This document shows, in pieces, positions 44,387-54,537 of a DNA stretch of 64,000 nucleotides. This stretch comes from an uncultured Bacteroidales bacterium. GTDB lineage: Bacteria > Bacteroidota > Bacteroidia > Bacteroidales > Bacteroidaceae. Position 1 is the stretch's first letter. The number at the start of each line of letters is the position of its first letter. The translations under genes and the position numbers were made by a program. The DNA is taken from the NCBI GenBank assembly GCA_902773055.1, contig CACYCZ010000016.1:1-64000 (forward strand). Reading direction: 5' to 3'. Under the pieces are notes generated by a model. It saw nothing but the letters and a program-made list of their open reading frames with translations, ran no database searches and was not told the origin of the DNA.

Positions 44387-45817
44387 ATGAGCACATTTAT
44401 TGATTTTTTCAAGACAAGCGGCCCGTCAGCCACAAAAGTTGCACCTGAGAAAGCGACCAAATTCTACAAGAAGCTCCGCTTTCAGGCATTCATTGCCGCA
44501 ACCTTCGGCTACAGCCTGTACTATGTATGCCGCACATCACTCAATGTAGTCAAAGGCCCTATCATTGAAAGCGGCATGCTCAACGCCACCCAACTCGGCA
44601 CCATCGGCCTTTGCCTTTTCTGGGCATATGCCGTCGGCAAATTTGTCAACGGTTTCCTGGCCGACCACTCCAACATCACCCGTTTCATGGCCGCCGGACT
44701 GATAGTGTCTACACTGGCTAACCTCATGCTCGGCCTCACCGATGCCCTGCCCGTATCTGCAGCCGCAGCCAACGCCACCATTTTTACCGTCTTTGCCATC
44801 ATGTGGGGCATCAACGGCTGGGCACAATCCATGGGTGCACCTCCCGCAATCATATCCCTCTCACGCTGGTATCCACTGAAGATACGCGGCACATACTATG
44901 GTTTCTTCTCTGCCAGCCATAACTTTGGAGAATTTCTCTCCTTCCTGTTCGTAGGTCTGTTAGTCTCTGCATTCGGATGGCAGTGGGGATTCTTCGGAGC
45001 TGCCGTAGCCGGTGCCTTAGGCGTTGTCCTGATATTGTTCTGGCTGCACGACACCCCGGAGAGCAAGGGTCTTGCCCCCATTGAAGTACTCTCAGGCGAA
45101 ATGACCCAAGAAGAACTTGACGCCCAAAATGCCGCCAAGCAGCAGAGCCCCGAAGCCATGGAAGCCGCCAAAAAAGAAACATCACGCATCCAGCGGGCAG
45201 TCCTCAGAAATCCAGGTGTATGGATTCTCGCTCTGGCCAGCGCCTTCATGTATATGAGCCGGTATGCCATCAACAGCTGGGGTATCCTGTTCCTTGAAAA
45301 AATCAAGGGATTTTCAACAGTGGAGGCATCAACGATCATCTCAATCAATGCCATTTGCGGTGTTGTCGGCACTGTACTCTCAGGATGGATGAGCGACGTG
45401 CTGTTCCATGGTGACCGCAAATATCCAGCACTCGTAGCAGGCATACTCGAAGCCATTTCCTTATATCTGTTCCTTTTCGGCGGAAACAGTTGGTTTATCA
45501 ATATCCTCGCCATGCTTCTCTTCGGCATAGCCATAGGTGTATTGATATGTTTCCTCGGCGGACTGATGGCTATCGACATCGTTCCGCGCAAGGCTACAGG
45601 AGCCGCCCTCGGCGTTGTAGGCATGGCCTCCTATGCCGCTGCAGGCATACAGGACGTTGTCAGCGGTATCCTCATTGACAATATGGCCACACGCAATGCC
45701 GCCGGCGAAATCGTGCAATATGATTTCTCCTATGTTTCCTGGTTCTGGATTGGTGCTGCAGTTATCTCATTCCTGCTTCCCATCCTCAACTGGAGAAGAA
45801 AACAAGCCGACATTTAG
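44387..45817 (+). CDS. organophosphate:phosphate antiporter family transporter (GlpT/UhpT type)
   Basis: The protein of 476 residues has twelve membrane helices and the OPA signatures: YSLYYVCRTSLNVVKGPI at helix 1 with the conserved phosphate-contacting Arg, KFVNGFLADHSN and WGINGWAQSMGAPPAIISLSRWYP. A long acidic loop (about 225-265) joins the halves. It likely imports glycerol 3-phosphate or a sugar phosphate in exchange for phosphate; which one cannot be told. Confidence 0.88.
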   Translation: MSTFIDFFKTSGPSATKVAPEKATKFYKKLRFQAFIAATFGYSLYYVCRTSLNVVKGPIIESGMLNATQLGTIGLCLFWAYAVGKFVNGFLADHSNITRFMAAGLIVSTLANLMLGLTDALPVSAAAANATIFTVFAIMWGINGWAQSMGAPPAIISLSRWYPLKIRGTYYGFFSASHNFGEFLSFLFVGLLVSAFGWQWGFFGAAVAGALGVVLILFWLHDTPESKGLAPIEVLSGEMTQEELDAQNAAKQQSPEAMEAAKKETSRIQRAVLRNPGVWILALASAFMYMSRYAINSWGILFLEKIKGFSTVEASTIISINAICGVVGTVLSGWMSDVLFHGDRKYPALVAGILEAISLYLFLFGGNSWFINILAMLLFGIAIGVLICFLGGLMAIDIVPRKATGAALGVVGMASYAAAGIQDVVSGILIDNMATRNAAGEIVQYDFSYVSWFWIGAAVISFLLPILNWRRKQADI

Positions 45818-45852
45818 ATTTCCAGAATATCTCAAGCAAAATGCCAGAGATC

Positions 45853-45901
45853 AAAAAAAGCAGTCCGCAGTACCTTAGCTTTGGTACTGCGGACTGCTTT
45901 T
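45853..45901. terminator. bidirectional terminator between OPA and POT transporter genes
   Basis: A 19-bp stem (45856-45874 with 45883-45901) lies between convergent genes. The minus-strand side has a seven-U run, the plus side TTTT. Confidence 0.88.
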
Positions 45902-45925
45902 AAATAGATAAGTATTTCAGACTTT

Positions 45926-47476
45926 TCAGGCAGTCATTGCCTTCAGTTTCTTCAACAAGGCAAACATCACAACGGCACTGATGAGGCAGAGAGCGATGAG
46001 AATACCCCAATTATACATCAACGGGATACGATTCCACAACATTGACGGAATAGAGCTCAGGTAATTGCCTATAGCCGTTGAAACAAACCATCCACCCATC
46101 ATAAGCCCCTTGTACTTCGGAGGTGCTACCTTGGACACAAAGGAGATGCCCATCGGAGAAAGCAGCAACTCAGCAAGAGTCAAGGTGAAATAAGTGGAAA
46201 TAAGCCAGCTTGGAGAAAGTATACTCTGCGTGTTGTCGCCGAGATCCATCGGAGAAATAAGGTTGACCGAAGCCAAAGTAATAACACCGAAGCCCAGAGC
46301 AGCGACAAACATACCCCATGCAATGCGGGCAGGAGCGCTTACCTCCTTGCCTTTGTTTGCCAAGGCACCAAAGAAAGCCATGCTGAATGGTGTCAAAGCA
46401 ACAACAAAGAACGGATTAAACTGCTGGAAGTCGGACGGCTGAGCCATTGTCGGATCAGCCATTCCGAAAAACAGTGCAATCGCCCCACACCACAAGAGCA
46501 ATGTTGCAAGACCACAATACATACGCGTCTTCTTAACTTTAGACTGAACGGCACTAAAGCCCGTATACACCGATGCCGCAATAAGGGCGAGACTGAAGAT
46601 ATTGAATCCTATACGTAACGGGCCTGTGACGGTAAGATTGGTATACTTCTTGGCGAAGAATGTCAAGGCAGAACCATTCTGGTGGAATGCCATCCAGAAA
46701 AAGATGACCACAGCAAACACCAGCAGAAGCGCTATAATGCGATCTTTAGTCTGCTTGGGAGTAAGCTCCTCCACTGGAGCCGCAGCAGCTTTAGCCTGCT
46801 TGGCAGTAACGTCAGCATGACGGAACCAATTGCGGCAGGCAAAATAAATAATGGCCGAAAGAATCAGTGATACGCATGCTACGCCGAAACAAAGGCCATA
46901 GGCTCCATAGAGGGCCTCAAGATACTGAGGATCTTGATTGGCAGCATCGTAAACGAAGCCATAACCTGCCAGATACTGGTTGGTAATCCAGCGCGCCATA
47001 GAAGGAGCAAACATGGCACCGATGTTGATAGCCATGTAAAAAAGGCTGAACGCAGAATCACGCCGGGCAGAATACTTGGGATCATCATACAGATTACCTA
47101 CAAGAACCTGTAGATTTCCCTTGAACAAGCCCGTTCCGAGTGATACACAAGCAAGCCCGGCAAACATAGATATCTTGCCGGCGGTATCAGGAGCTGTCGG
47201 GACAGCAAGTCCGCAATAGCCGAGGAACATTGTGGCCATACCGATAGTAACACATTTGCCATAGCCGATTCTGTCAGCCAACATACCACCAAAAAGCGGC
47301 GCGAAATAAACTACAGCGAGAAAGATGGCATAGACCTGGCCTGCCTGAGCCTCAGTCCAGCCGAATTTAGCTTGCATAAATAATGTAAAAATCGCAAGCA
47401 TGGTGTAATAACCGAAACGCTCGCCAGTATTGGCGAGAGCGAGGGCATATAGCCCTTTAGGTTGTCCTTCAAACAT
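45926..47476 (-). CDS. POT/PTR-family peptide transporter
   Basis: The protein of 516 residues has twelve or more membrane helices and the POT helix-1 motif, here NTGERFGYY (residues 16-24). The usual proton-coupling motif E-x-x-E-R reads N-x-x-E-R. The central PTR signature is present around residues 110-150 (GTGLFKGNLQVLVGNLY). It should import di- and tripeptides. The Asn change may alter proton coupling. Confidence 0.9.
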   Translation of the reverse strand: MFEGQPKGLYALALANTGERFGYYTMLAIFTLFMQAKFGWTEAQAGQVYAIFLAVVYFAPLFGGMLADRIGYGKCVTIGMATMFLGYCGLAVPTAPDTAGKISMFAGLACVSLGTGLFKGNLQVLVGNLYDDPKYSARRDSAFSLFYMAINIGAMFAPSMARWITNQYLAGYGFVYDAANQDPQYLEALYGAYGLCFGVACVSLILSAIIYFACRNWFRHADVTAKQAKAAAAPVEELTPKQTKDRIIALLLVFAVVIFFWMAFHQNGSALTFFAKKYTNLTVTGPLRIGFNIFSLALIAASVYTGFSAVQSKVKKTRMYCGLATLLLWCGAIALFFGMADPTMAQPSDFQQFNPFFVVALTPFSMAFFGALANKGKEVSAPARIAWGMFVAALGFGVITLASVNLISPMDLGDNTQSILSPSWLISTYFTLTLAELLLSPMGISFVSKVAPPKYKGLMMGGWFVSTAIGNYLSSIPSMLWNRIPLMYNWGILIALCLISAVVMFALLKKLKAMTA

Positions 47477-47591
47477 GATTATTTAAGTTTTTATTCAATA
47501 AATATGCCACAAAAATAGTCATAATTATTCTTTTTTTCCGTTTTTGTATACAATTGTTTCGTACTTTTGTGCATAAAAAGTATACACCACC

Positions 47592-48416
47592 ATGAATAAT
47601 ACAACCGACAAACTCATAGATATAAGACGTATTATTAAAGAAAAAGCAGGAAATAAAGCCAAATTTATCCCAAACGTCTTCATAGAATGGCTACGCAACA
47701 TTGTGCATGAGAATGAGGTCAATGAATTTATGGCACAATGTAAAGGCATGGAAGGGGTGGACTGGCTGAAACGGTGCGTAGAATTCCTGCAAATGGATGT
47801 CCAGATCGTAGGACACGAAAACCTGCCGACCGATGAGGCAAAGCACTACACCTTCGTTTCCAACCATCCATTGGGTGGAGCTGACGGGGTAATCCTGGGA
47901 GCAATTATCGGAGAACACTTCAATGGCAACATACGCTATCTGCTTAACGACATCCTGACCAATCTGCCGCCACTGAAGACACTGGGCATACCCATCAACA
48001 AGACAGGGACACAAAGTCGCAATCTGCCTCAGATGGTTGATGCCGGTTTCCATTCCGACAGTCAATTGCTGCTTTTCCCTGCCGGCTTATGCTCACGCAA
48101 GAAAAAAGGCATTATACAGGATTTACCTTGGAAAAAGACATTTATCACAAAAAGTGTGGAAACGCAACGCGATGTCATTCCCATACATTTCAGCGGGCGC
48201 AATTCCAATCGTTTCTATCGCATTGCCAATATCTGTTCAGCCTTACATTTAAAATTCAACTTCGCCATGCTGTTTCTCGTAGACGAAATGTTCAAGAACA
48301 GAGGCAAAACGGTAGAAGTCCGCATTGGGAAACCCATTCCTTGGCAAACCTTTGACAAATCACACACTACTAACGACTGGGCACAATATGTCAGGGATAT
48401 TGTCTATAAATTGTAG
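47592..48416 (+). CDS. glsA: glycine-lipid O-acyltransferase (GlsA/OlsA type)
   Basis: The protein of 274 residues is a PlsC-fold acyltransferase with the catalytic motif NHPLGGADG (His92 and Asp98) and a later LLLFPAGLCSRKKKG block. In Bacteroides the adjacent pair glsB/glsA makes glycine lipids; GlsA adds the second acyl chain. The next gene fits GlsB, which supports this call. A TACTTTTG element lies at 47562-47569. Confidence 0.82.
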   Translation: MNNTTDKLIDIRRIIKEKAGNKAKFIPNVFIEWLRNIVHENEVNEFMAQCKGMEGVDWLKRCVEFLQMDVQIVGHENLPTDEAKHYTFVSNHPLGGADGVILGAIIGEHFNGNIRYLLNDILTNLPPLKTLGIPINKTGTQSRNLPQMVDAGFHSDSQLLLFPAGLCSRKKKGIIQDLPWKKTFITKSVETQRDVIPIHFSGRNSNRFYRIANICSALHLKFNFAMLFLVDEMFKNRGKTVEVRIGKPIPWQTFDKSHTTNDWAQYVRDIVYKL

Positions 48417-48524
48417 AATCTAAAAAAATGCAAAAAAAAATAATTTTATTGCATTTATTGTAGCTGAAAATACTTACATTTGCATAATAAAGTAAAATCA
48501 GGGAATCTTGCATTTCATAGTACA

Positions 48525-49508
48525 ATGGAAGAAATCATCAAACCAATTGACAGGGAAGTATTAAAGGCAGAACTCACACCTACTCACCGACTGAGACATA
48601 CAAGTAAAAGCAACAATGATATCTATGTTGTGACCTGGCAGGATAGTCCCAACGTAGTAAAAGAAATAGGCCGCCTACGTGAGATTGCTTTCCGTGCGGC
48701 AGGAGGTGGTACAGGCAAGTGCATGGACTTAGATGAATTTGACACCTGCGACAATCCGTACAGACAGCTGATAGTTTGGAACCCGGAATCTGAAGAGATA
48801 TTGGGCGGCTATCGTTTCTTTCCCCTTGACGAAGTCAAAATCAACGAAAACGGACAGCCCATTCTGGCCACATCCCACATGTTCCATTTCTCTGACACCT
48901 TCATGAGCAACTACATGAACCAGACCATCGAACTGGGACGTTCCTTTGTCACCTTAGAATATCAGAACACACGACATGAACTTTCCAAAAGCATGTTTGC
49001 CTTGGACAACCTATGGGAAGGGTTGGGAGCCCTGACCGTAATAATGCCCAATGTAAAATACCTTTTCGGGAAAATGACAATGTATCCGAGTTTCAGCAAA
49101 GTGGGGAGAGACATGATTCTGTTTTTCCTCAACAAGCATTTTTGCGATGCAGAGGACTTGATCACTCCGACAGAGCCCCTTCAAACAGAAACTGATACAA
49201 CCTTATTGCGCAGGCTCTTTACCGAAGAGGCTTTCAAGGACGATTACCGCATCTTGAATTCAGAAGTTCGGAAACTGGGATACAATATCCCGCCTCTGGT
49301 AAATGCCTATATGGGACTCAGCCCGACGATGAAGGTATTTGGAACAGCAATCAATGAGGATTTCGGAATGGTAGAAGAAACTGGTATCCTAATAGATATT
49401 GATGAACTTTTTGACTCCAAGCGCAAACGCTATATCGATTCATTCGCAGATTCACACCCTGAGTCAATAGAAGAATTACGCAAATTATTAGTAGTTCAAA
49501 AAAAATAA
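48525..49508 (+). CDS. glsB: glycine N-acyltransferase (GlsB/OlsB type)
   Basis: The protein of 327 residues has a GNAT-like N-terminal half related to ornithine-lipid synthase OlsB (REIAFRAAGGGTGKCMDLDEFD, IELGRSFV) and a C-terminal acyltransferase-like extension. It should attach a 3-hydroxy fatty acid to glycine, the first step of glycine lipid synthesis. The ATG at 48525 is preferred since a TACATTTG promoter element (48475-48482) covers the upstream in-frame ATG at 48480. Confidence 0.82.
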   Translation: MEEIIKPIDREVLKAELTPTHRLRHTSKSNNDIYVVTWQDSPNVVKEIGRLREIAFRAAGGGTGKCMDLDEFDTCDNPYRQLIVWNPESEEILGGYRFFPLDEVKINENGQPILATSHMFHFSDTFMSNYMNQTIELGRSFVTLEYQNTRHELSKSMFALDNLWEGLGALTVIMPNVKYLFGKMTMYPSFSKVGRDMILFFLNKHFCDAEDLITPTEPLQTETDTTLLRRLFTEEAFKDDYRILNSEVRKLGYNIPPLVNAYMGLSPTMKVFGTAINEDFGMVEETGILIDIDELFDSKRKRYIDSFADSHPESIEELRKLLVVQKK

Positions 49509-49516
49509 AAGAAACA

Positions 49517-49550
49517 ATATTAGGGCAGGTTTTCCTGCCCTTGAATATTT
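49517..49550 (+). terminator. hairpin between glsB and murF
   Basis: GGGCAGG at 49523-49529 pairs with CCTGCCC at 49534-49540 around TTTT, extended by AATATT on both sides. It starts 9 bp after the glsB stop and ends 11 bp before murF, so it may attenuate read-through. Confidence 0.65.
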
Positions 49551-49560
49551 TATAGAGAAA

Positions 49561-50874
49561 ATGGATATCAAAGAATTATATGAAATTTTTTCTGAGCATC
49601 CCGAAGTAACAACCGACAGCCGGAACTGCCCTGCAGGCGCTTTATTTTTTGCCTTGAAGGGAAGCAGTTTCAACGGAAATCTCTTCGCTTCCCAGGCTCT
49701 GACATCAGGAGCCGCTTATGCTATCGTAGATGAAGCCGATGTCATACCCGCAGAAGGTGATAAGCGCTATATTCTTGTTCCTGATGTTCTGAAAACCCTA
49801 CAAGCCTTGGCACACTGCCACCGCAAACAATTCCATGGGCCTGTCATAGAAATAACCGGCACTAACGGCAAGACTACTACAAAGGAACTGCTGACAGCCG
49901 TATTATCCAAAAAATATAATGTTCTGTCTACTTTAGGCAACTTGAACAACCATATCGGTGTACCTAAGACACTATTACGCATAAAACCTTTTTTTCATCA
50001 TATAGCCGTTGTGGAGACTGGCGCAAACCATCCCGGTGAGATTGCGTTTCTGGCAAACATTGTTGACCCTGACTGCGGTTTAATAACTAATGTAGGCCGG
50101 GCTCACCTGGAAGGATTCGGTTCTTTTAAAGGAGTTTGCCAAACCAAGGGCGAGCTCTATGATTACCTACGCAAAAAAAACGGCGGCTTTATTTTTCTTA
50201 ATACTGACAACCCCTATCTGCAGGAAATGGCTCAAGGCTTAGTCACGCTCAACTATGGAGAACCTGGCAATGGAGAAAAAATGGTTGAGGGCGAAGTGGT
50301 GGGATGCAACCCTTTCTTGACTCTGAGATGGCGAAAAGGGCACACTGGTACATGGCATATTACAGAAACTCACCTGATTGGTGCATATAACCTACAAAAC
50401 GCCTTGGCCGCAGCATGCGCAGGCATACGCTATGGTGTAACCGAAAACGACATTACTGAAGCCCTGTCAGCCTATATACCCAAAAACGACCGTTCTGAAC
50501 TGCGCATTACCCCGAGAAACCGTCTGGTTGTCGACGCCTATAATGCCAACCCTTCAAGTATGACAGAGGCAATAAAGAATTTTTCCCTAATCACGGGCGA
50601 GCACAAGATGGTCATCCTGGGTGACATGAAGGAACTGGGAAGTGCATCAGAGGAAGAACATCAAAAAATCATTGACATGCTTCAACAGCAGGAAGATGTG
50701 GAGATGGTATGGCTTGTCGGTGAGAATTTCATGCAGACAAAATCTCCATTCAGATGCTTCACAGATGTAGAGGAAGTCAAAAAAGAATTAGCAGGACATC
50801 CCTTGAGCGGTCACCTCATACTGATTAAAGGCAGTAACGGGACTCGCCTGTATCAACTACCAGAACTTTTATAA
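49561..50874 (+). CDS. murF: UDP-N-acetylmuramoyl-tripeptide--D-alanyl-D-alanine ligase
   Basis: The protein of 437 residues has the Mur ligase P-loop TGTNGKTT (99-106), NHIGVPKTLL, HLEGFGSFKGVCQTKGEL and DAYNANPSSM, the last typical of MurF. It adds D-Ala-D-Ala to the peptidoglycan precursor in the cytoplasm. It lies apart from the usual mur/fts cluster and is followed 15 bp later by a DUF4886 gene. Confidence 0.95.
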   Translation: MDIKELYEIFSEHPEVTTDSRNCPAGALFFALKGSSFNGNLFASQALTSGAAYAIVDEADVIPAEGDKRYILVPDVLKTLQALAHCHRKQFHGPVIEITGTNGKTTTKELLTAVLSKKYNVLSTLGNLNNHIGVPKTLLRIKPFFHHIAVVETGANHPGEIAFLANIVDPDCGLITNVGRAHLEGFGSFKGVCQTKGELYDYLRKKNGGFIFLNTDNPYLQEMAQGLVTLNYGEPGNGEKMVEGEVVGCNPFLTLRWRKGHTGTWHITETHLIGAYNLQNALAAACAGIRYGVTENDITEALSAYIPKNDRSELRITPRNRLVVDAYNANPSSMTEAIKNFSLITGEHKMVILGDMKELGSASEEEHQKIIDMLQQQEDVEMVWLVGENFMQTKSPFRCFTDVEEVKKELAGHPLSGHLILIKGSNGTRLYQLPELL

Positions 50875-50889
50875 TAATCACATAACACC

Positions 50890-52020
50890 ATGATGAGACA
50901 GTTATTATCAGTATTAGTCTTTGCCTGTATGTTGCCGGCAGGTGCTCAAAAGGTACTGAAGATTTTGGCTATCGGCAATAGTTTTTCAATAGATGCCATT
51001 GAGCAGAATCTTTATGAACTTGCCCATGCACAAGGCGACAGTTTGGTCATCGGGAATGCCTATATTGGCGGCTGTTCCATTGACAGACACTGGGGAAACA
51101 CCTATAACGGCAAGACAGATTACTCCTACCGCAAAATTATCGGAGGTAAAAGGACCATTCAGGACAAAAAGACCTTGAAAGAAATTATTCAGGACGATGA
51201 ATGGGATTTGATAACAGTGCAGCAAGCCAGCCCTGTCAGCGGTGTTCCCGACACTTATGTCCACCTCAATGATTTGATGGATTATGTCAGACAGACTGCG
51301 CGCAAGCCTTTCCACTTTGCCTTTCATGAAACATGGGCATATTCCAAGGATTGTGTCCGCAAGGGATATAACGAATATTATCAAGGCAGCCCGCTCATTA
51401 TGTATCGGTCTATATTGAACACTGTATGGCAGGAAACCCGTAAGGTCGGTATCAATGACATCATTCCGAGCGGTGTCAGCATACAGCGCGCCCGTGCCAT
51501 CCTTGGAGACTCCCTGAACCGTGACGGTTTCCATCTGGAAAAAACCTACGGGCGCTATGTCGCCGCCTGTACATGGTGTGAATTCCTGACGGGAAAGAGT
51601 GTCTTGAACAATCCCTATTTTCCTCAGACAATTAATCCGGCACTGGCTCTTGTGGCTCAGAGGGCTGCCCATGAAGCCATGACATTCCAGAAGGCTGCAT
51701 ACATTGAGCCTGCCTACTGTGTCAATGGAGAGTTCTACGAGGAGTGCCCGCTCAGCGTAAGGAATGCCTCTTGGCGATATTACACAGCGCCTTCAGGCAA
51801 GGGCATCATGGCCGTAACCATCCCCGGAAACCTTCCTGACGAAGAGCGTTTCTACGCCATTCCCGAATTCAAAATAAAGCATGCCGCCGAACTCAAGGAA
51901 CTTATCCAAAACGGCAAAGGCAAGAAGCCGGGCAAGAAACAGCCCGTTGCTACAGGCGCAACCCTGCAGGAGCAGGACATGCTTCTCAAGGAGATGGTCC
52001 ACAAATTCAGGTTTGAATAA
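50890..52020 (+). CDS. secreted DUF4886 (SGNH-like) protein
   Basis: The protein of 376 residues has a signal peptide (about 1-19) and starts with ILAIGNSFSIDAIEQNLYELA, an SGNH-type nucleophile block (Ser about 32), with VQQASPVSG and a DGFHLEKTYGRY block supplying the likely Asp/His pair. This is the DUF4886 pattern; esterase activity on a glycan is inferred. A basic Lys/Gly-rich patch lies near residues 340-355. Confidence 0.78.
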   Translation: MMRQLLSVLVFACMLPAGAQKVLKILAIGNSFSIDAIEQNLYELAHAQGDSLVIGNAYIGGCSIDRHWGNTYNGKTDYSYRKIIGGKRTIQDKKTLKEIIQDDEWDLITVQQASPVSGVPDTYVHLNDLMDYVRQTARKPFHFAFHETWAYSKDCVRKGYNEYYQGSPLIMYRSILNTVWQETRKVGINDIIPSGVSIQRARAILGDSLNRDGFHLEKTYGRYVAACTWCEFLTGKSVLNNPYFPQTINPALALVAQRAAHEAMTFQKAAYIEPAYCVNGEFYEECPLSVRNASWRYYTAPSGKGIMAVTIPGNLPDEERFYAIPEFKIKHAAELKELIQNGKGKKPGKKQPVATGATLQEQDMLLKEMVHKFRFE

Positions 52021-52051
52021 AAGCAACAGAGAAGTAACACTATAACAACCC

Positions 52052-52960
52052 ATGGATAATTTTTTAGAAATATCACACGTAAGCAAACGTTTTGTCAACC
52101 ATGTTGCGCTTGACGACGTAAGCATGGACATTCCCCGTGGCAAGGTCTTCGGGCTCCTGGGCCCCAACGGAGCAGGCAAGACGACTCTTATCAGGATTAT
52201 CAATCATATCACTATGGCTGATGCCGGACAAGTCATGTTTGACGGACATCCTCTGTGTGGGCACGATGTCTATGACATCGGCTACCTCCCTGAGGAACGC
52301 GGTCTGTACAAAAAGATGAAGGTCGGCGAGCAGGCTGTATATCTGGCCCGCCTCAAGGGGCTGTCTGCCGCAGAGGCAAAAAAGAGGCTGAAAGAATGGT
52401 TTGAGAAATTCAACATCGGCGACTGGTGGGACCGCAAGGTGGAGGAACTGTCAAAAGGCATGCAGCAGAAAGTGCAGTTTATCATCACCGTGCTGCACCG
52501 TCCACAACTGATGATTCTCGACGAACCGTTCAGTGGCTTTGACCCCAACAATGCCGACCTGCTGAAAAGAGAAATCATGGAACTGCGCAACCAGGGACAC
52601 ACTATCCTGTTTTCCACCCACAACATGGCTTCCGTAGAGGAGATTTGCGACAACATCGCCCTGATAGACCATTCACGCGTTGTCCTGCAGGGAGATGTCG
52701 ACGATGTAAAGAACCGCTACAAGGACAACACCTACCATCTTGTCATTCCGGCAGAGAGCGAGCTCCACGATGTTGAAATACTTTCCCAAGAGCAAAAGAG
52801 AAGCCGGAAATATCTGATCATACAGAAGCCCTCCGAAGAGACTAACAGCCAATTTATTGAGCGTCTGTCCCAACAAACTGAGATAGCTGGTTTCACGGAG
52901 CGTATGCCCAGTATGGATGAGATATTCCTGCGTGTTGTACGAAACGGTGAGATCAAGTAA
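52052..52960 (+). CDS. ABC exporter ATP-binding protein (NatA-like)
   Basis: The protein of 302 residues has Walker A GPNGAGKT, the signature ELSKGMQQKVQ and Walker B LMILDEPFSGFD with STHN, and a C-terminal domain (from about 210) like that of NatA-type sodium or drug exporters. It pairs with the permease that begins 38 bp later. Confidence 0.88.
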   Translation: MDNFLEISHVSKRFVNHVALDDVSMDIPRGKVFGLLGPNGAGKTTLIRIINHITMADAGQVMFDGHPLCGHDVYDIGYLPEERGLYKKMKVGEQAVYLARLKGLSAAEAKKRLKEWFEKFNIGDWWDRKVEELSKGMQQKVQFIITVLHRPQLMILDEPFSGFDPNNADLLKREIMELRNQGHTILFSTHNMASVEEICDNIALIDHSRVVLQGDVDDVKNRYKDNTYHLVIPAESELHDVEILSQEQKRSRKYLIIQKPSEETNSQFIERLSQQTEIAGFTERMPSMDEIFLRVVRNGEIK

Positions 52961-52997
52961 CTTTTCCCTCCTAAAATCTTCAAAAAAAGAAAATCCG

Positions 52998-54299
52998 ATG
53001 AACAAGATATTTATTGTCATAGAGCGCGAGTTCATGACGCGCATCCGCAAGAAATCCTTCATCCTGCTGACCATCCTGATGCCCCTGCTCTTCGCCGGTG
53101 TTGTTGCCTTGCCCGTTCTGTTGTCTTCGATTGACAACGACGAGACCTTCACAGTTGCCTTGATAGACCATACGGGCAAGTATGCCCCCCTGCTGAAGGA
53201 CAGCGGCAAAGTCCATATCGTTCCCGTTGAGGAGCTTACGCCGGATGTCCGTTCCAAAGAGAGCGACTACACGGCCGTCATAGTCATCAGCCGTGACCTG
53301 TCACAAGACTCCACAGGGGCAACCATCTATTCCCACAAAGAGGTCCCCGTAGACATCACCCAGTATTTCAACTCTGTCATCAGGGAAGACATCAGGTCAG
53401 CCCGTCTGGCAACATACAATATTCCTGACATTGACCGCATCATTGCCGCAAGCCAGGTAGACTACTCCGTCCCCACGGTCAAGTGGACCGATGACGGCAC
53501 CGAGAAGAAGTCCAGCTATGAACTTGCCGGCGTTCTCGGTATGGTACTCACCATGCTCATCTACATCTTCGTCCTGTCCTATGGCGGCATGGTGATGCAG
53601 GGAGTCATGGAGGAAAAGACCAACCGCATCATGGAAATCATGGTGTCATCCGTCAAGCCCTTCCAGCTGATGATGGGCAAGATTATCGGCATTGCCTTGG
53701 TGGGATTGGCCCAATTCCTGATATGGGGTGTACTCATCATGGTCATCATGGTTGTGGCCGGCACTCTGGCAGGCGGCGACATGGATACCTCCCAGGCTAT
53801 GGCCATGGCAGGCAACATGCAGGGTGTCCCCATGCCTCAGTCGCCCCAGTCCGAGTTACTGCAAGTCATCCAAGGCATGAACCTGGGTGAAATCTTCATC
53901 ATGTTCATCCTTTACTTCATCGGAGGATATCTCCTCTATGCCTCATTCTTTGCAGCCATAGGCGCCTCCGTCAATGAACAGGCCGATTCGTCCCAGTTCA
54001 TGATGCCCATTGTCATCCTGATGATTTTCGCCCTCTATGCCGGCATGTTCAGCATCCAGAACCCCGATGGCCCGCTGGCCCTCTGGTGCTCCTATATCCC
54101 GCTGACCTCGCCCATCGTCATGATGGTGCGCCTGCCCTTCGGTGTCCCTGCATGGCAGTTGCTGCTGTCCCTATTCCTGTTGTATGCCACGGCAATAGCA
54201 GTAGTATGGCTGAGTGCAAAAATCTATCGCGTAGGCATCCTGATGTACGGTCGCAAGCCTACACCTCGCGACCTGATCCGCTGGATAAGGTTCAAGTAA
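52998..54299 (+). CDS. ABC-2 permease (NatB-like)
   Basis: The protein of 433 residues has an N-terminal membrane helix (about 22-42), a periplasmic domain (to about 190) and five or six C-terminal helices with MVMQGVMEEKTNRIMEIMVSSVKPFQLMMGKI, the ABC-2 signature. The ATG at 52998 (MNKIFIVIEREF) gives the usual start; the frame is open back into the ATPase gene. It exports an unknown substrate. Confidence 0.88.
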   Translation: MNKIFIVIEREFMTRIRKKSFILLTILMPLLFAGVVALPVLLSSIDNDETFTVALIDHTGKYAPLLKDSGKVHIVPVEELTPDVRSKESDYTAVIVISRDLSQDSTGATIYSHKEVPVDITQYFNSVIREDIRSARLATYNIPDIDRIIAASQVDYSVPTVKWTDDGTEKKSSYELAGVLGMVLTMLIYIFVLSYGGMVMQGVMEEKTNRIMEIMVSSVKPFQLMMGKIIGIALVGLAQFLIWGVLIMVIMVVAGTLAGGDMDTSQAMAMAGNMQGVPMPQSPQSELLQVIQGMNLGEIFIMFILYFIGGYLLYASFFAAIGASVNEQADSSQFMMPIVILMIFALYAGMFSIQNPDGPLALWCSYIPLTSPIVMMVRLPFGVPAWQLLLSLFLLYATAIAVVWLSAKIYRVGILMYGRKPTPRDLIRWIRFK

Positions 54300-54357
54300 G
54301 TCCCCCGCCTTCCACAGGCGACTCGCACTCAACGAATCGCCCGGAAGGTTCTGCATA

Positions 54358-54403
54358 AAGTCCGACAGAAGCATCGCAACATGATGCCTCTGTCGGACTT
54401 TTT
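54358..54403 (+). terminator. terminator of the NatAB-like operon
   Basis: A 13-bp stem (54358-54370 with 54389-54401), with an inner GCATC/GATGC stem, runs into a TTTTT tract. Confidence 0.88.
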
Positions 54404-54537
54404 ATAACATTGGTATCACTCAATAAAAGGCAGATATATCCTCCTTACTTCTTTGTATTGCCAACGTTTCCGTCTGCCAGGTGCTTATAACACTACGTCA
54501 GCAGGCTCAACACACTTACCGACCTGCCATGCAGTTT

